Notes: a model not told the origin generated them from the sequence alone. A DNA stretch of 48,435 nucleotides from Nemertoderma westbladi (GCA_032718475.1 JAUCBJ010003736.1:1-48435), one strand, 5' to 3'; shown: positions 17,584-28,544, numbered from the stretch's first letter. Numbers and translations: made by a program.

Positions 17584-20543
17584 CCACAAAAATCGTAGGC
17601 TATCTCGATCCCTATCCAGCGCTTTGACTTGTAAGAACATGCCTTTTATATCTGAGGCGAAAGCAATGGAATATTGTCTTAATCTTAATAGTATTCCCAA
17701 CAAGGATTGGAGTAAGTTGGGTCCGGGTAACAATTCAGAATTAAGAGATTGGCCCATATAAAGGGCGGAACCGTCAAACACCACTCGTACTTCATGGGGT
17801 TTACCAGGTTTGGGAACGTAATGGTGAGTTAAATAATACGTTCTCTCAGTTATAGGTGTTTCTTCCGGTACTAGCTCCGCATATCCCTTGCTAATAAACT
17901 TCCTCAACTGCGTTTGATACATTTCTTTAGCTGAAGAATTTGCCGTAAGGCGTCGATGTAGTTGAGCAATTCTTTTCTCCGCCAAGGGTCTGTTGTTTAC
18001 GAACTTTGGTTCTCGCTTTCGGAAAGGTAGACCGATCTCATATCTACCTTGATCTTTAAGAAAACGTGTAGTTGTCTCTTGGATCTGCTTGGCTCTTTCT
18101 TCCTCTACCGATAGGGCCTTATCATAGGAATTGGACTCTACAGCCTCTTGAGTAAAGAATCGTACGGCGTGTTCGTCCCGAGTCTTGGCATTATAACGTT
18201 CAATGATGTCATTAAGCTCGTCGTTATAGTCGTCTCGCTCTGATGGAAGAAGGAGTTGACATAAGTTCACTTGGTTTTGCCAAGTCTCGTTTTCCTTAAG
18301 GAGATCGATGGCATTCTCCTCGTCAAAAAGTTGGTGGACATCGTCATTATCTGAGGAGTATGGTGTTCCCTCAGTTGGATCATCTAACTCACTGCTCTCG
18401 ACTTCCCATTCTCTCACTTGACATACCTGGTCTTTCGGTAATCTTTCCATGAGGGTTCTACGGGAAGGGCAAGTAAAGTACCAACCCACTCTAGTTCTTC
18501 CCGCATAAGCTTGTAGTGGTTGCGGTTGAGCGGGCCGTTTCACCAATGTCTCGAGCGCTTCATGCGCGTTTTGACCGATGAGTATTTGCACTCCAGGGTA
18601 ATCGGTGTTGAATCTAGGTATTTCCAGCTGCTGGGTGAAATCGTCCTCATCCCAGTTATAAGGTTCCACTTGAGTGGTAGCGAAGTTCTTTATCGCCACC
18701 ATTTTTACTGACCTTATACTATGTTCTCCTAGTTCATCCTGGGGGGTGGACAACGCACCTACATAATAATCCGCGATTACTGTAGATTTCCAAACCTGCA
18801 TAATTCCTGACATGTTTAGCTTAGTTCGGAACTTGGGTTGTCCAGCAAAGATGTCTTCGGCTAGTTCTTTGTCGATGAATGTTCCTGTACTACCGGAGTC
18901 AAGGAGGGCGTTCACTACATAACTTCTTTTAGGTCCGTGGACCCTTACCTGTACTACAGGAAATTCTCGGATTCCTACATTGGAAGATGGCGCTTTCCAA
19001 GATGGTTGTCGATCAGAAGTAGTTAGGATGAGGTCGCTGTCTGTATCTTTTTCATACGTGAGTGCTCGATACACTGCGGTATTTATCATGTAACAGGATT
19101 CGTTTTCGTCGGAGAACTCGTCCGTATTGAATCCTTCCATCTCAGATTGATCAGTGTCGTTCACATCACTGAATTGGACATGTAGTTCGGAATCACTTAC
19201 CTGACTCGGACTATTTCGCTCGAATTCAGTGTGCAACAAGATATGATGTTTCGCACCGCACTTTGCACACCTTGTGTCGGAGTAACAGGTTCGCCGTTGG
19301 TGCCCTTGTCTGAGGCAATTATAACACAACCGCTTATCCCACATGACTTCCCGTCTCTCAGTTAATGATTTCTTTAGGAATTCATCACACATATTCAAGC
19401 GATGGGTCCCGTCACATAGCGCACATTTCGGTTTGATGTTACTTACCTTACTTTGAGTAACATTGTGTACACTTGTTTTTTCTTCGGGCTTTTTCACCTG
19501 AATTCTCTTAGGAGACGTAGGAGGAGTTTTTCTTACCTGTTCTCTCCTGTCATTGGTTCGAGACTTGAATTTACTTACCTGATCTTTAGGCATTTTATTG
19601 ACATAATAAGATCTGTCAGTGTCTTTCCCGCTATCCTCTCCTTGAGAAGTCTGGCTTTCGCCGTTGTCTGTATAACACACTGGTGTTACCTTTCTCCTAG
19701 AGACGGGTTTTTCACTTACCTTGTTTTCCGGGGTCTTCTCTCTGGACAGTTTTAGGAGCTGTAATTTCACTTCTCCATCTAGGAATGACATGAGATCAGC
19801 CATGGTAGGGTCTCGTCGTTGTTGTTCCATCATATATAACACTTTCTTATCCCAGCGTGTACCTACTCCACCCTTCGGTAAAGTAGAAGCCACTGCTCTA
19901 ATAACCATAGCACTCTGATACTCATGAGACTTACCTAGCCAATCTAATTGTCTGCAGATCTCCTGAATCTCATCGGAAAACTCTATAATCCCGCTGCTAA
20001 TAAACTTTCGGGGCGCTACCAACTTTGCATACAAATACCCAGCTATGTTATTCCTATTACCATACCTGATGTTTAGTGTATCCCAAACTTGTCTTAATCC
20101 GTCTGGATGTCCAATAAACTTTAACGCCATTAACTTGGGAGATCCTTCCAAGCACTCGATGAGGAATCTAAGTTTCTCTCCATTAGATAGTACAGAGTTC
20201 TGTATGTTATCTTTGTAATATTCATTAAAAGGTAACCATTTCATCTCATCTCCATTGAACTTGACGATCTCTCCCACCTTTACCGCTTGCCGGGCTTCGG
20301 TTCTAGCCGTTTGACGCGTAAAACTTTCTTGGGCCATCATGTTATTTAATATCGAGTTATCGGTATATAAATTTCTCGGATTATGATCAGGTCTATAGGG
20401 AATATCATTGTCAACAGGTTTATAATTACCCTTAATAGGGTTCACTATAGGAGTTTCTACCTCGCTAGCAGTATAGATGCATGTAGGCTCCACACCTTGC
20501 GCATGAGATACTTCAGACCTAACAGGTTGACACATTGTTACAG
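17584..20543 (-). CDS. BEL/Pao Gag core, zinc knuckles, aspartic protease and RT N-terminus
   Basis: Residues are counted from the ATG at 20535. Residues ~87-255 match the BEL/Pao Gag capsid region (DUF1759-like: VKFNGDEMKWLPFNEYYKD then EKLRFLIECLEG). Residues 371-435 carry three Cys/His clusters: CALCDGTHRLNMC, CYNCLRQGHQRRTC and CAKCGAKHH. The aspartic protease (DUF1758-like) follows, with NALLDSGSTGTFID and active site D-S-G at 546-548. The RT begins near residue 900 with HHYVPKPGKPHEVRVVFDGSA and ends at the TGA after the first catalytic Asp. This ORF is not the natural N-terminus. The frame continues in phase across the nested insertion into 27199-28544. The codon 5' of 20535 is open up to the insertion point at 20543/20544. 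Confidence 0.93.
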
Positions 20544-20548
20544 GGGGT
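20544..20548. repeat. TSD (GGGGT) of nested Gag-only element, left
   Basis: GGGGT lies directly before the left 530-bp LTR. The same five bases follow the right LTR at 27194-27198, inside the BEL/Pao gag frame. Confidence 0.93.
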
Positions 20549-21078
20549 TGTGACGGGATCCAGGAGGGATCCCGATTTATCCGGTATTTAGTTCACGCGT
20601 CCCCGCCGTGTATAAAGAGTGAATGAAAGTAAAATGAGTTCTGAAGTTCGGTGTATAATAATAGAGGTATAAGATATAGGTATATTGTATAGTATATGGA
20701 AGGCGGGATACGGTAACTAAAAGTCCCGTGCTCCCCTATCTAAACTAATTAACCTATGCTAGCACTACTGCACTGAGATAACTGAATTACTGATATTGGG
20801 TTACTGGTTATATTGCACGGTTGGCCTAATTACTACCTAATCGATGCCTTGCCCCCCTCTGATTGGTTGATACCCTTGTTGGCACCCCGTGGAGTGTTCC
20901 CGTTCACTCCATCTGTTCTCTCTGGGTTAGGGGTTTGGCCCCTGACCCTTTATTGTGTGCTTCCTTCCCACTCTTATTGGGATGGCACGAGTTGGTTAAT
21001 TATCCAATCTCGTGGCTCCCAATATTGCTTATCGGCTTATAACTTTATGGGGTGTTAGCGGGATTGAATAAGCTAACA
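20549..21078 (-). repeat. 3' LTR of nested element (530 bp)
   Basis: Plus-strand ends are TGTGACGGG and AAGCTAACA. It differs from 26664-27193 at one position by eye (ATAGGTATA versus ATAGATATA), indicating very recent insertion. Confidence 0.93.
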
Positions 21079-21087
21079 CTCCCCCCC
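21079..21087 (-). promoter_or_regulatory. Polypurine tract of nested element
   Basis: On the minus strand GGGGGGGAG directly abuts the TGTTAGC start of the 3' LTR. This fixes the element's orientation. Confidence 0.8.
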
Positions 21088-22983
21088 ATGCTATCTTCCC
21101 GGTAAGAAGATAGCATCAACCAAAAAAGTGCGCTACAATCCCGCTGGATCCCGATCTAGTATCGGGTGTGGGGTGGAATCCTTTTCTCTCGGAGCCAGCT
21201 TTCCAGGCCGCTCCCTATGGGTATGATATTGCTACCCTCTGGCGTTTCGTGTCGGGCCGATCGTGCGCTTCTCTCACACAATTTTTGTTTCCCCAACACT
21301 CTCACCACTCTACTCCAACTCTCGCATACTCCCGGACCTCCTCGTCCCACACTCTTCCTCTCACTTCTCCTCCCCCACACTTGAATTGCGCCCACGTTCT
21401 CTTCGCACTCCGCACTAGTTACTCCATCCCTCCTTGACTACCTTATCCCTTCTGACGAATCTCAACCCCCTCCGTGCCGTCGCACTCAGGAAATGTGAAA
21501 TCGTCTGGCGTCTTGTCCCTAGTGCCATAGTCAGTTAGCCCCCCAGTCCCAGTAGCTAATTGAGAAAGGTTGTATGACTATAGTACTTACACCACTCTCT
21601 CCGCACTCCGCACTATCACCTCCCCACTCTCTTGTCACTCCCTAAGGCTTTAATCTCTAATGCTACCCCTGTGCTATCATACTATCTACCTACTGCTTAC
21701 TAACTCTAACTATCTAACTAACTCTGCTAACTACTAACTCTTACTACTTCTAGCCCTAACTGAGAGCCTCTAACTTTCTACTGACTCTAACTCTCTACTA
21801 AGTCTAACTAACTCCTACTAACTTTCTACTTCTACTAACTCTACTTGACTCCTCTGAGTCTACCAACTCTGCTAACTAGCTCTACTAACTCTACTCCACT
21901 AGCTCTGCTAACTCTACTCCACTAGCTCTGCTAACTCTACTAACTAGCTCTACTAACTCTACTCCACTCTTCTAACTACGTGGCGCTTGCGGTGCCCACA
22001 ACCACTCTACTATATGGCACCCTATGTGCCCTCTCTGCTCTACTGTACTACCTGGCACCCTATGTGCCCTCTCTACTACACTACTACCTCTCTAACTCTA
22101 CTACCTGGCACCCTATGTGCCCTCTCTACTACTCTACTCTATCCCTAACTCCCTAACTCTACTACCTGGCACCCTATGTGCCCGTCTCTACTACTCTACT
22201 CTATCTCTAACACTCTAACTTTACTACCTGGCACCCTATGTGCCCGTCTCTACTACTCTACTCTATCTCTAACACTCTAACTTTACTACCTGGCACCCTA
22301 CGTGCCCTCTCTACTACTCTACCCTATCTCTAACTTACTTCCTTTACATCCACTCGCCTGCACGTGATGCTCTGAATGCCGGCAGAGTGGGTACGTTAAT
22401 TATGTGAACTACTACTAACTCTTACTAACTCTACTTCTATCTACGTGGCGCTAACGGTGCCCACAACCACAACCGGTACTACGTACCCTCTTACTAACTC
22501 TACCTCTATCTACTAACTCTACTAACTCCACAACCTACTACTCCCTCTTACTAACTCAACTAACTCTACTACTAACTCCTTTTGTGCCCGGCACCTCTTG
22601 TGCCCGGCACCCACCCTAATTAACATACCCTGCTCTTACATCAAACACGTCATCACGCCCGTGCCCCACTAAGTTCAGCGCATTCCCTACTAACTCTAAC
22701 TACGTGGCGCTTCCGGTGCCCACAACCCTTCTACTGCTACTACTAACACTCCTAACTAGCGGTACTACGTACCCTCTTACTACTCTAGCTCTCTCTACTA
22801 GCTAGCGGTACAACGTACCCTCTTACTCTTACTAACTCTCTCTACTCTTACTAACCGGTACTACGTACCCTCTAACTCTTACTCTCTAACGGTACTACGT
22901 ACCACCCTTTAACTAACTAACTAACTAACTCTTACTACCTAACTTCTACCTACTCTATTATTTAATTATTTTCTTATTTTTAA
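21088..22983 (-). repeat. CT-rich, hairpin-studded repeat region of nested element
   Basis: Long runs of CTAACTCTACTAACT-type DNA fill 21600-22950. Three short hairpin motifs recur in it: GGCACCCTATGTGCC about six times between 22014 and 22300 (spacing ~50-62 bp), GGTACTACGTACC about five times between 22473 and 22900, and GTGGCGCT-N-CGGTGCCCAC three times (near 21979, 22443 and 22702). Each is a perfect or near-perfect inverted repeat separated by CT-rich linkers. There is no coding frame of note. It occupies the place where pol would be expected. Confidence 0.8.
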
Positions 22984-23560
22984 TTAAATAATTATTTTAT
23001 ATTTTGTGCGTGGGAAGGGCGTCTCGCCCTCATTCCCACCCCCCTCAGTCCAAAACTTTGGACGACTAAAAACTCTCACGTGCCCCTTCTTCCAGTAGGC
23101 ACTCTCCTGCTGCCCTCCTATACGTCCTCTAACTCTTCGCCACACTCTCTTCGGTGCTACCTTTGCTGGCCTCCCCCTTCGTATGTGCGCTGGCATTAGA
23201 GCCCTTGACGACCCCCGCTCGTCCCTCGGTATACGCGGTGTCTGCCCATGTAATGCCCCCTCGCACTGTGTCAGCCCTGCGTGTGTATGCAACACGCCTC
23301 CTTCTACTTTCCCGACTCCTTTGCTCATGGACTTCTCTACCCCTGGTTTAGTCCTTTCATATCCTCTCCCTTTCCAACACTCTCCGGATCTGTGTCCTTT
23401 TACCACACATCGATGACATAGTCCGTTTGCGTCTGTGTAGGCTACACGATCTCGTTTGGGCAACGCTTGCCAGTACTTGCAATTCCTGGTCTTATGGGTT
23501 CCGTCCCGATGTAATTGACATTGGAATCCTGGATTATAGCGTTTCCTGTATAGTCCTTCA
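22984..23560 (-). CDS. Zinc-knuckle (nucleocapsid-like) ORF of nested element
   Basis: The 159-residue frame at 23463-22984 is open further upstream to about 23560. It contains a C-x2-C-x4-H-x4-C knuckle, CHRCVVKGHRSGEC. A second retroelement-type cluster, C-x2-H-x4-H-x4-C, lies in the upstream extension (FQCQLHRDGTHKTRNC). The rest is basic and Gly/Arg-rich. This pair is typical of Gag nucleocapsids, so it is probably the 3' part of the element's Gag. The 5' boundary is uncertain, since a frameshift separates it from the 511-aa frame. Confidence 0.7.
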
Positions 23561-23827
23561 CGTATCGCGCTTAGGTTTATATGTACCGATTTAGTGTTTC
23601 GATTGTCTAGACTCGGCCTACTGGGTATATTGGGATTGTGTTTATTTTTGGTGTTATTTTCTTCCTGTCCCCGCCACGGTGTGGCCCTGCTACCAGCTAG
23701 CTGTGGACTAGCAGTCCCCTGTACGGCCGCGTGTGGTGGTGACTGTCCGCACGATCTGTTCTCGTCCAGGGAGTTCGATGTTCTTGCTCCTATCGGGGTA
23801 TATTGTCGATATTGTGATGGGGGAATG

Positions 23828-25363
23828 TCACCCTGTCCCCCCCCCGGCCGGTATGTTTGGTGCTGGGGTTGATGTTAATATATTGGGGCCCATACATCTA
23901 TCTCCAATAACTCCCCCCTCCCCTGGATATATATTATGTCCCTGTGTATTATAGTCATGCTGCTGTACCGATATAGGCCTACCTACCTCTCGCCTACCTA
24001 CGGGTATGTACTCCGCGACTTCCGGATCTAATCCCGTCGTTCGCGCTACCCTATCACCTACTCTATCTCTCCCAGCATGGCCTATAATAGTATGTGCAGT
24101 AAGGCCTACAGTATGTCCTGCAGTCTGCATGTGCCCTTCCGAACCGAAGTTTATTCTTCGCGAATCTCGAATCTCCCCGCGACTACTGCACTCTCGATCG
24201 GCAGCTATATCACGTCGGGAAGTTTCCCTTCGATCCCCTATCCTGCTCTCGTCTTCGTATTTGTACGTCCTGTACCCCTCTCTTGGCGTGCGGTGCGTTT
24301 CTCCGGGGCGACGGCAATCTCCCGAAGTTCGACCCCACTGGCTCCCTGACTCCATCTCTACTATCGACGGTCCGCTATCTGTCCTCACACTGCTATTGTT
24401 CGTGGCGACACCTTTTCTACTATCTCCTCTTCTTCTCTTTTCAGTGCAGTATTCCGGCTCATGAGATCTCTCGTCGACCTCCCGGTTAAACTCCACTGTT
24501 CTTCTTCCCTCTTCTGATCGGGCTCGACGCTTCGCCTGCCCTCTCGCGACGTCAACCTGCCTCTCTCTGCTCGATCGCACGCCGCTGGGGATACTCGCAA
24601 TCCCCTTATTACTCTCCGTCGCCGGGTGTTGCGGTTTACCTGATTCGGCCCGCGCATTATCCGCTGACGGCTGTGGGACACTCTCTGCCCCCCCTCTCTC
24701 TCTACTAACTTCTCGCGGTGGGGTGTCCGTAGCCCCCCCCCCCCACCCGCCACTTCTAACTTCACTACCTCTTACTACACTTCTACACCCCTCTTGTGGG
24801 GCATTCTCTGCCCCCCCTCTCTCGGCACTAATCTTATGTGGTGGGGCGCCGGTAGCCCCCCCCCCCCCCCACTCGCCACATCTAACTTCACTATCTCTTA
24901 CTTCGTCTCTACACCCCTCTCTAGTCGACACACTGTTTCTACTGCGGCCGGGTCTATTCACCCCCGCCTCTCTCTCTACTACTGCGTGGCCTACCAGGCC
25001 CACCTCGGGTTGGCTCAACCGCGCCACTTCCTGCCTACTAACTACGTGGCCTACCAGGCCGCCGTCTGCCGGGCTATACACGTCTGACGCGTTCACATTA
25101 ATAGCACCATTCCCAATATTATTTGTTAAATCAATTAAATTATTAGAATTTGAAACGAGATTTAAATTATTTAAATTAGAATTATTTGAATTTTCAAAAT
25201 TTAAATTATTGTTCGTATTATTTGAATTATTCTGAATATTTGAATTAACGTTATTATTTGAGTTTAAGTTTAAATTACTACTACCAGGTAAAATATTATT
25301 CGCTGCAATAAAGGGATTAGGGTTATCTAATACGGTACTATTAACATTAACTACTTCTAACAT
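23828..25363 (-). CDS. Asn/Ser-rich then Arg/Glu-rich disordered ORF of nested element
   Basis: I recognise no domain in this 511-residue frame. Residues ~10-85 are almost entirely Asn/Leu/Ser, coded by AAT/TTA-rich DNA (25100-25340). The remainder is Arg, Glu, Gly and Ser with two internally repeated blocks (EVRCGEWGGGGAT and EVRSGGWGGGATD). Its ATG overlaps the stop of the upstream ORF (ATGTTAG, 25357-25363). A G10 run lies just upstream on the coding strand (25375-25384). Slippage or an indel there would put both ORFs in one frame. It may form the disordered linker of Gag between the coiled coil and the zinc knuckles. Confidence 0.65.
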   Translation of the reverse strand: MLEVVNVNSTVLDNPNPFIAANNILPGSSNLNLNSNNNVNSNIQNNSNNTNNNLNFENSNNSNLNNLNLVSNSNNLIDLTNNIGNGAINVNASDVYSPADGGLVGHVVSRQEVARLSQPEVGLVGHAVVEREAGVNRPGRSRNSVSTREGCRDEVRDSEVRCGEWGGGGATGAPPHKISAERGGAENAPQEGCRSVVRGSEVRSGGWGGGATDTPPREVSRERGGAESVPQPSADNARAESGKPQHPATESNKGIASIPSGVRSSRERQVDVARGQAKRRARSEEGRRTVEFNREVDERSHEPEYCTEKRRRGDSRKGVATNNSSVRTDSGPSIVEMESGSQWGRTSGDCRRPGETHRTPREGYRTYKYEDESRIGDRRETSRRDIAADRECSSRGEIRDSRRINFGSEGHMQTAGHTVGLTAHTIIGHAGRDRVGDRVARTTGLDPEVAEYIPVGRREVGRPISVQQHDYNTQGHNIYPGEGGVIGDRCMGPNILTSTPAPNIPAGGGTG

Positions 25364-26298
25364 ACTACTACTACCCCCCCCCCGCCCGTACGGCTACACC
25401 AGTTCTGGTTCTCTCGCCCGGTGTCTGTAAGTGGGGTCTCCCTCTCTGACATTTCCAACCGCGCCAGTTCTAGTCGGCGCCGTTTAAGTTTGGCCCGATA
25501 TTGCGCAAGCAGCGCCAGTCGGACAAGCAAACCATCCTGCGTACGTTGTTCCTTTAACTCTCTCTCTCTGCACACTCGGAACTCTCTCGCAAGCATCCCA
25601 GACCGCCTCGCCGGCTCGCTCTCTATTCTCCCGATCATTATCCCGATATGCTCCCGATCTCTATGCTCCTCGGCCCTCTCTCTATCCTCCCTTACCAACT
25701 CTAATAATGCGGTTTGCTCTCTCAATTGCCCCTCTAACTGTTTCCGCTCTGCCGCCGCCTTTTCTAATTTATACGCCACGCGTTTACTCTCTCGCACCCT
25801 TCTTTCTTTTGCGGAGGATGTAGCAGACTTATCGGTTGCGACGGACTCCCGTCGCCCCTCCGTCCTACTAACTTTCCCCCGCTTCCCGGAACTTCCTCCG
25901 ACCGAATCCTCGGAGTTAACCTCGGATTCGCCCTCCCCAGGTCTCTTCCAACCCACTAACTTAACTTCCCTGGCATCGACTAAGTATGGCCCTATGTACA
26001 CTACACCAGGCCCCATACCCCTACGTTCCCATAGCCCAAACAGTTCGAAGGCAACCCCTCTCGCTCTCTCCCCGGCCAGTTCTCTCTGCCCAGAACACAC
26101 TAGGTGATCAAAGTATCTGTTCGACTCACCTAGTCCCTTTGTCATCCTGACCTCGTCTATCCTCGCCCCCTCCTTGGCCTCCTTTAGTAGTTCCCGGGTC
26201 GCGTTGTAGGCCCGTCGAAGTCGATCGGAAACCCCGACGTCCTCGTCGCCGACCTCTCCTCCATCTCTCCGGGTCCGACGTCGTACCGACGGCCCCAC
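25357..26298 (-). CDS. Coiled-coil Gag-like ORF of nested element
   Basis: The frame is 313 residues long. The start at 26298 is GTG and the frame has no clear ATG, so the true start is uncertain. Residues ~20-115 contain alpha-helical charged sequence and a compact segment (YFDHLVCSGQRELAGERARGVAFELFGLWERRGMG). Residues ~160-290 form a long coiled coil with heptads such as LEKAAAERKQLEGQLREQTALLELV. It ends in GGGGVVVVC translated from a G-run. The first ORF after a 5' LTR with this composition is most simply Gag, but no capsid family is identified. Confidence 0.6.
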   Translation of the reverse strand: MGPSVRRRTRRDGGEVGDEDVGVSDRLRRAYNATRELLKEAKEGARIDEVRMTKGLGESNRYFDHLVCSGQRELAGERARGVAFELFGLWERRGMGPGVVYIGPYLVDAREVKLVGWKRPGEGESEVNSEDSVGGSSGKRGKVSRTEGRRESVATDKSATSSAKERRVRESKRVAYKLEKAAAERKQLEGQLREQTALLELVREDRERAEEHRDREHIGIMIGRIESEPARRSGMLAREFRVCRERELKEQRTQDGLLVRLALLAQYRAKLKRRRLELARLEMSERETPLTDTGRENQNWCSRTGGGGVVVVC

Positions 26299-26663
26299 CG
26301 TCGCCGTTCCGGTGGACCGTTCGTCGTCCTCGGCCTGTGGCTGGCCGGCGACATCGGTACGTCGACCTTCACTCCGCGTCGACTCGTCTTTCTACCTTTC
26401 GACTCCCGACTCGTCCTCTCTTTGTAGACGACCCCCCACATCTTGGTTCGCCGGGTCGCTCGTTATCGACGTGGCGTCAACGTGCGTCGACGTGGTCGGC
26501 GTAGCATCGACGGCGTCGTGGGTTCGTATCGTCTCGCCGTGGCCTCGCGGATCGTTAGATCGTCGTCCGGGGTCCGCGGCGGTGTCGTTCCTTTCTCTCG
26601 ACTCATCTTTGTCTTTGGTAGCTGATGGTTTGGCTAGCTAGGGCAGCGCTTGGTTTTAGTTAC
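26299..26663 (-). other. CpG-rich leader of nested element
   Basis: Strikingly rich in TCG/CGA words compared with the AT-rich surroundings. A 5' ATG near 26606 opens a ~47-codon frame that stops before the Gag-like ORF. Another frame (26441-26184) is open for 85 codons. Directly after the 5' LTR (minus strand GTAACTAAAACC) there is no TGG-starting primer-binding site. Confidence 0.5.
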
Positions 26664-27193
26664 TGTGACGGGATCCAGGAGGGATCCCGATTTATCCGGT
26701 ATTTAGTTCACGCGTCCCCGCCGTGTATAAAGAGTGAATGAAAGTAAAATGAGTTCTGAAGTTCGGTGTATAATAATAGAGGTATAAGATATAGATATAT
26801 TGTATAGTATATGGAAGGCGGGATACGGTAACTAAAAGTCCCGTGCTCCCCTATCTAAACTAATTAACCTATGCTAGCACTACTGCACTGAGATAACTGA
26901 ATTACTGATATTGGGTTACTGGTTATATTGCACGGTTGGCCTAATTACTACCTAATCGATGCCTTGCCCCCCTCTGATTGGTTGATACCCTTGTTGGCAC
27001 CCCGTGGAGTGTTCCCGTTCACTCCATCTGTTCTCTCTGGGTTAGGGGTTTGGCCCCTGACCCTTTATTGTGTGCTTCCTTCCCACTCTTATTGGGATGG
27101 CACGAGTTGGTTAATTATCCAATCTCGTGGCTCCCAATATTGCTTATCGGCTTATAACTTTATGGGGTGTTAGCGGGATTGAATAAGCTAACA
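26664..27193 (-). repeat. 5' LTR of nested element (530 bp)
   Basis: Same length and boundaries as 20549-21078. It is followed on the plus strand by the GGGGT target duplication at 27194-27198. Confidence 0.93.
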
Positions 27194-27198
27194 GGGGT

Positions 27199-28544
27199 GG
27201 TGATATACCCCTTTGTGTATTTACTAATTTATCGCGTTCTAGCGCGATACTTTGCTGCACTTCTTGCAACTCTAACCTACTTTCCCTTACTGTGCCCTTG
27301 AATTGCTGAACGGTCTCCTGCATCTGTCCGAGCAGGAGATCCATCCCCCGTCGTCTCTCATCCACCCATTCGACCGCCGAAGCGGGATTCGCCAACATTG
27401 TAGCGGGCGGACGAGGGACAACGGGCGACAAATCATGAATATTTCGCTCGGAGTCCAGGGCATGAACTGTCTCATGGGCTGTTCTGCTGGGCACAGGTAG
27501 CTTGGTACTGTGCAAAGGGAATTTAGAGGTAGGTTCAGGGAGTACAGGTGTCTCTACCACCGAAAGGGTGGCTTCGGGAACAGGCCTAATTATTTCAGGC
27601 TCATCTACTATAGTAGGGAGTCTTTCTATTGTAATTATTTGGTCTGTGGGTTCTGTACTACCTAAGTTGGTGTTATTTAGTTGCCTTCTAACAGCTGGAG
27701 GCAAATCAGGCAATTTCTGACGGTGGGACATTCTTTTACGTCTGCTTAGGCGAGATCGATTTCCTCCGCCTTCAGTGTCGGTGGTATCGCCTTCCTCAGA
27801 TGATGTATAACCTTGTCGTTTGGGAGTAGATCGATTCATCATCTGCATATTACTAGCTGTTAACTGTTTATTAAAGTTGTCTTGTCTCTCTTGAAGATTT
27901 TCCAACTCTAGTTGGGTTGTCTCTTCAGATGCCCTCCGTTCTGCTTCTGCCACTGCTATTTTTCTTTCCGCTTCGGCTGCCTTTCTTTCCGCTTCTGCTG
28001 CTTTTCTTTCCGCTTCTGCCGCTGCCATTGCCGCTGCTGCTGTCTTTCTATCTTCTATACATTTTTTCTTTACTTGTTCTTCTTGAACCTTAGCGATGCG
28101 GATACTTTCATCAAATTTAGCTTGGTTCGCAGCTATCCTATCCACATCAATTGCGTCCAACACACGCTGGGCTCCTTCACTATTAGGGCTAAGTCCATCT
28201 AACCTTCTCCTCAACTCTTCATCTCCTAAAAAACGCTGATAGTCTGACAGATAGATGTCAATGGCATCCCTCTTATGCGGTTTCTCTGCTGTCGTTTCAC
28301 TTTCCACTTGGGAAAAAGTAGCGTCTGTTGATTCTCCATGGGTTGAGCGCTCCTCCAGCTGAGCTTTCCACTGAGCTGTTCCTTGAACCTGGAGACTCAC
28401 CCGCTGAAACCAAGTCTTTACGGCAACTTGCAACGACGTGTCTTGTCTTCTTTTAGAAGCCTCTTCAAAGGCCGATAAGATTAGCCTAATTCGCAGAATT
28501 CTTTCTCTAACTTGATAAAGCAGTTGTCCCTGCTCTTGAGGTCC
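27199..28544 (-). CDS. BEL/Pao Gag N-terminal extension with coiled coil (interrupted by nested element)
   Basis: This frame lies between an in-frame TAA at 28545-28547 and the nested insertion. It contains an Ala/Glu/Lys coiled coil with perfect repeats (AEAERKAAEAERKAAEAERK, near 27960-28020). A second helical stretch, RMSHRQKLPDLPPAVRRQLN, follows. Across the insertion site the frame is in phase with 20543-17584. Excluding the nested element and one copy of GGGGT gives a single Gag-Pol frame of 2627 codons from 29219 to 14689. The last codons that appear to extend this ORF into 27144-27193 are read from the nested LTR and are not part of the protein. Confidence 0.8.

Larger units (their letters stand above)
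20549..27193 (-). mobile_element. Nested non-autonomous LTR element encoding only Gag-like proteins (TR-GAG type)
   Basis: The element is 6,645 bp with two 530-bp LTRs (one difference by eye), TG...CA ends and perfect 5-bp target duplications. The coding direction, and a GGGGGGGAG purine tract next to the left LTR, place it on the minus strand. Between the LTRs lie a coiled-coil Gag-like ORF (26298-25357), a disordered Asn/Arg-rich ORF (25363-23828), a zinc-knuckle ORF (23463-22984) and 1.9 kb of CT-rich hairpin repeats. No protease, RT, RNase H or integrase motif was found in any frame. It must therefore rely on another element for replication. Confidence 0.9.

Noticed and set aside
21156-21437. 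Short frames on both strands beside the nested 3' LTR
   Set aside because: Three overlapping frames in CT-rich DNA with no domain; consistent with low-complexity chance ORFs.
24006-26107. Long plus-strand frames across 24006-26107
   Set aside because: They are antisense to the Gag-like ORFs of the nested element and show low-complexity Ser/Pro/Leu composition only.
27144-27193. C-terminal residues of the Gag frame that run into the nested LTR
   Set aside because: They are an artefact of the insertion; the true frame continues in phase at 20543.
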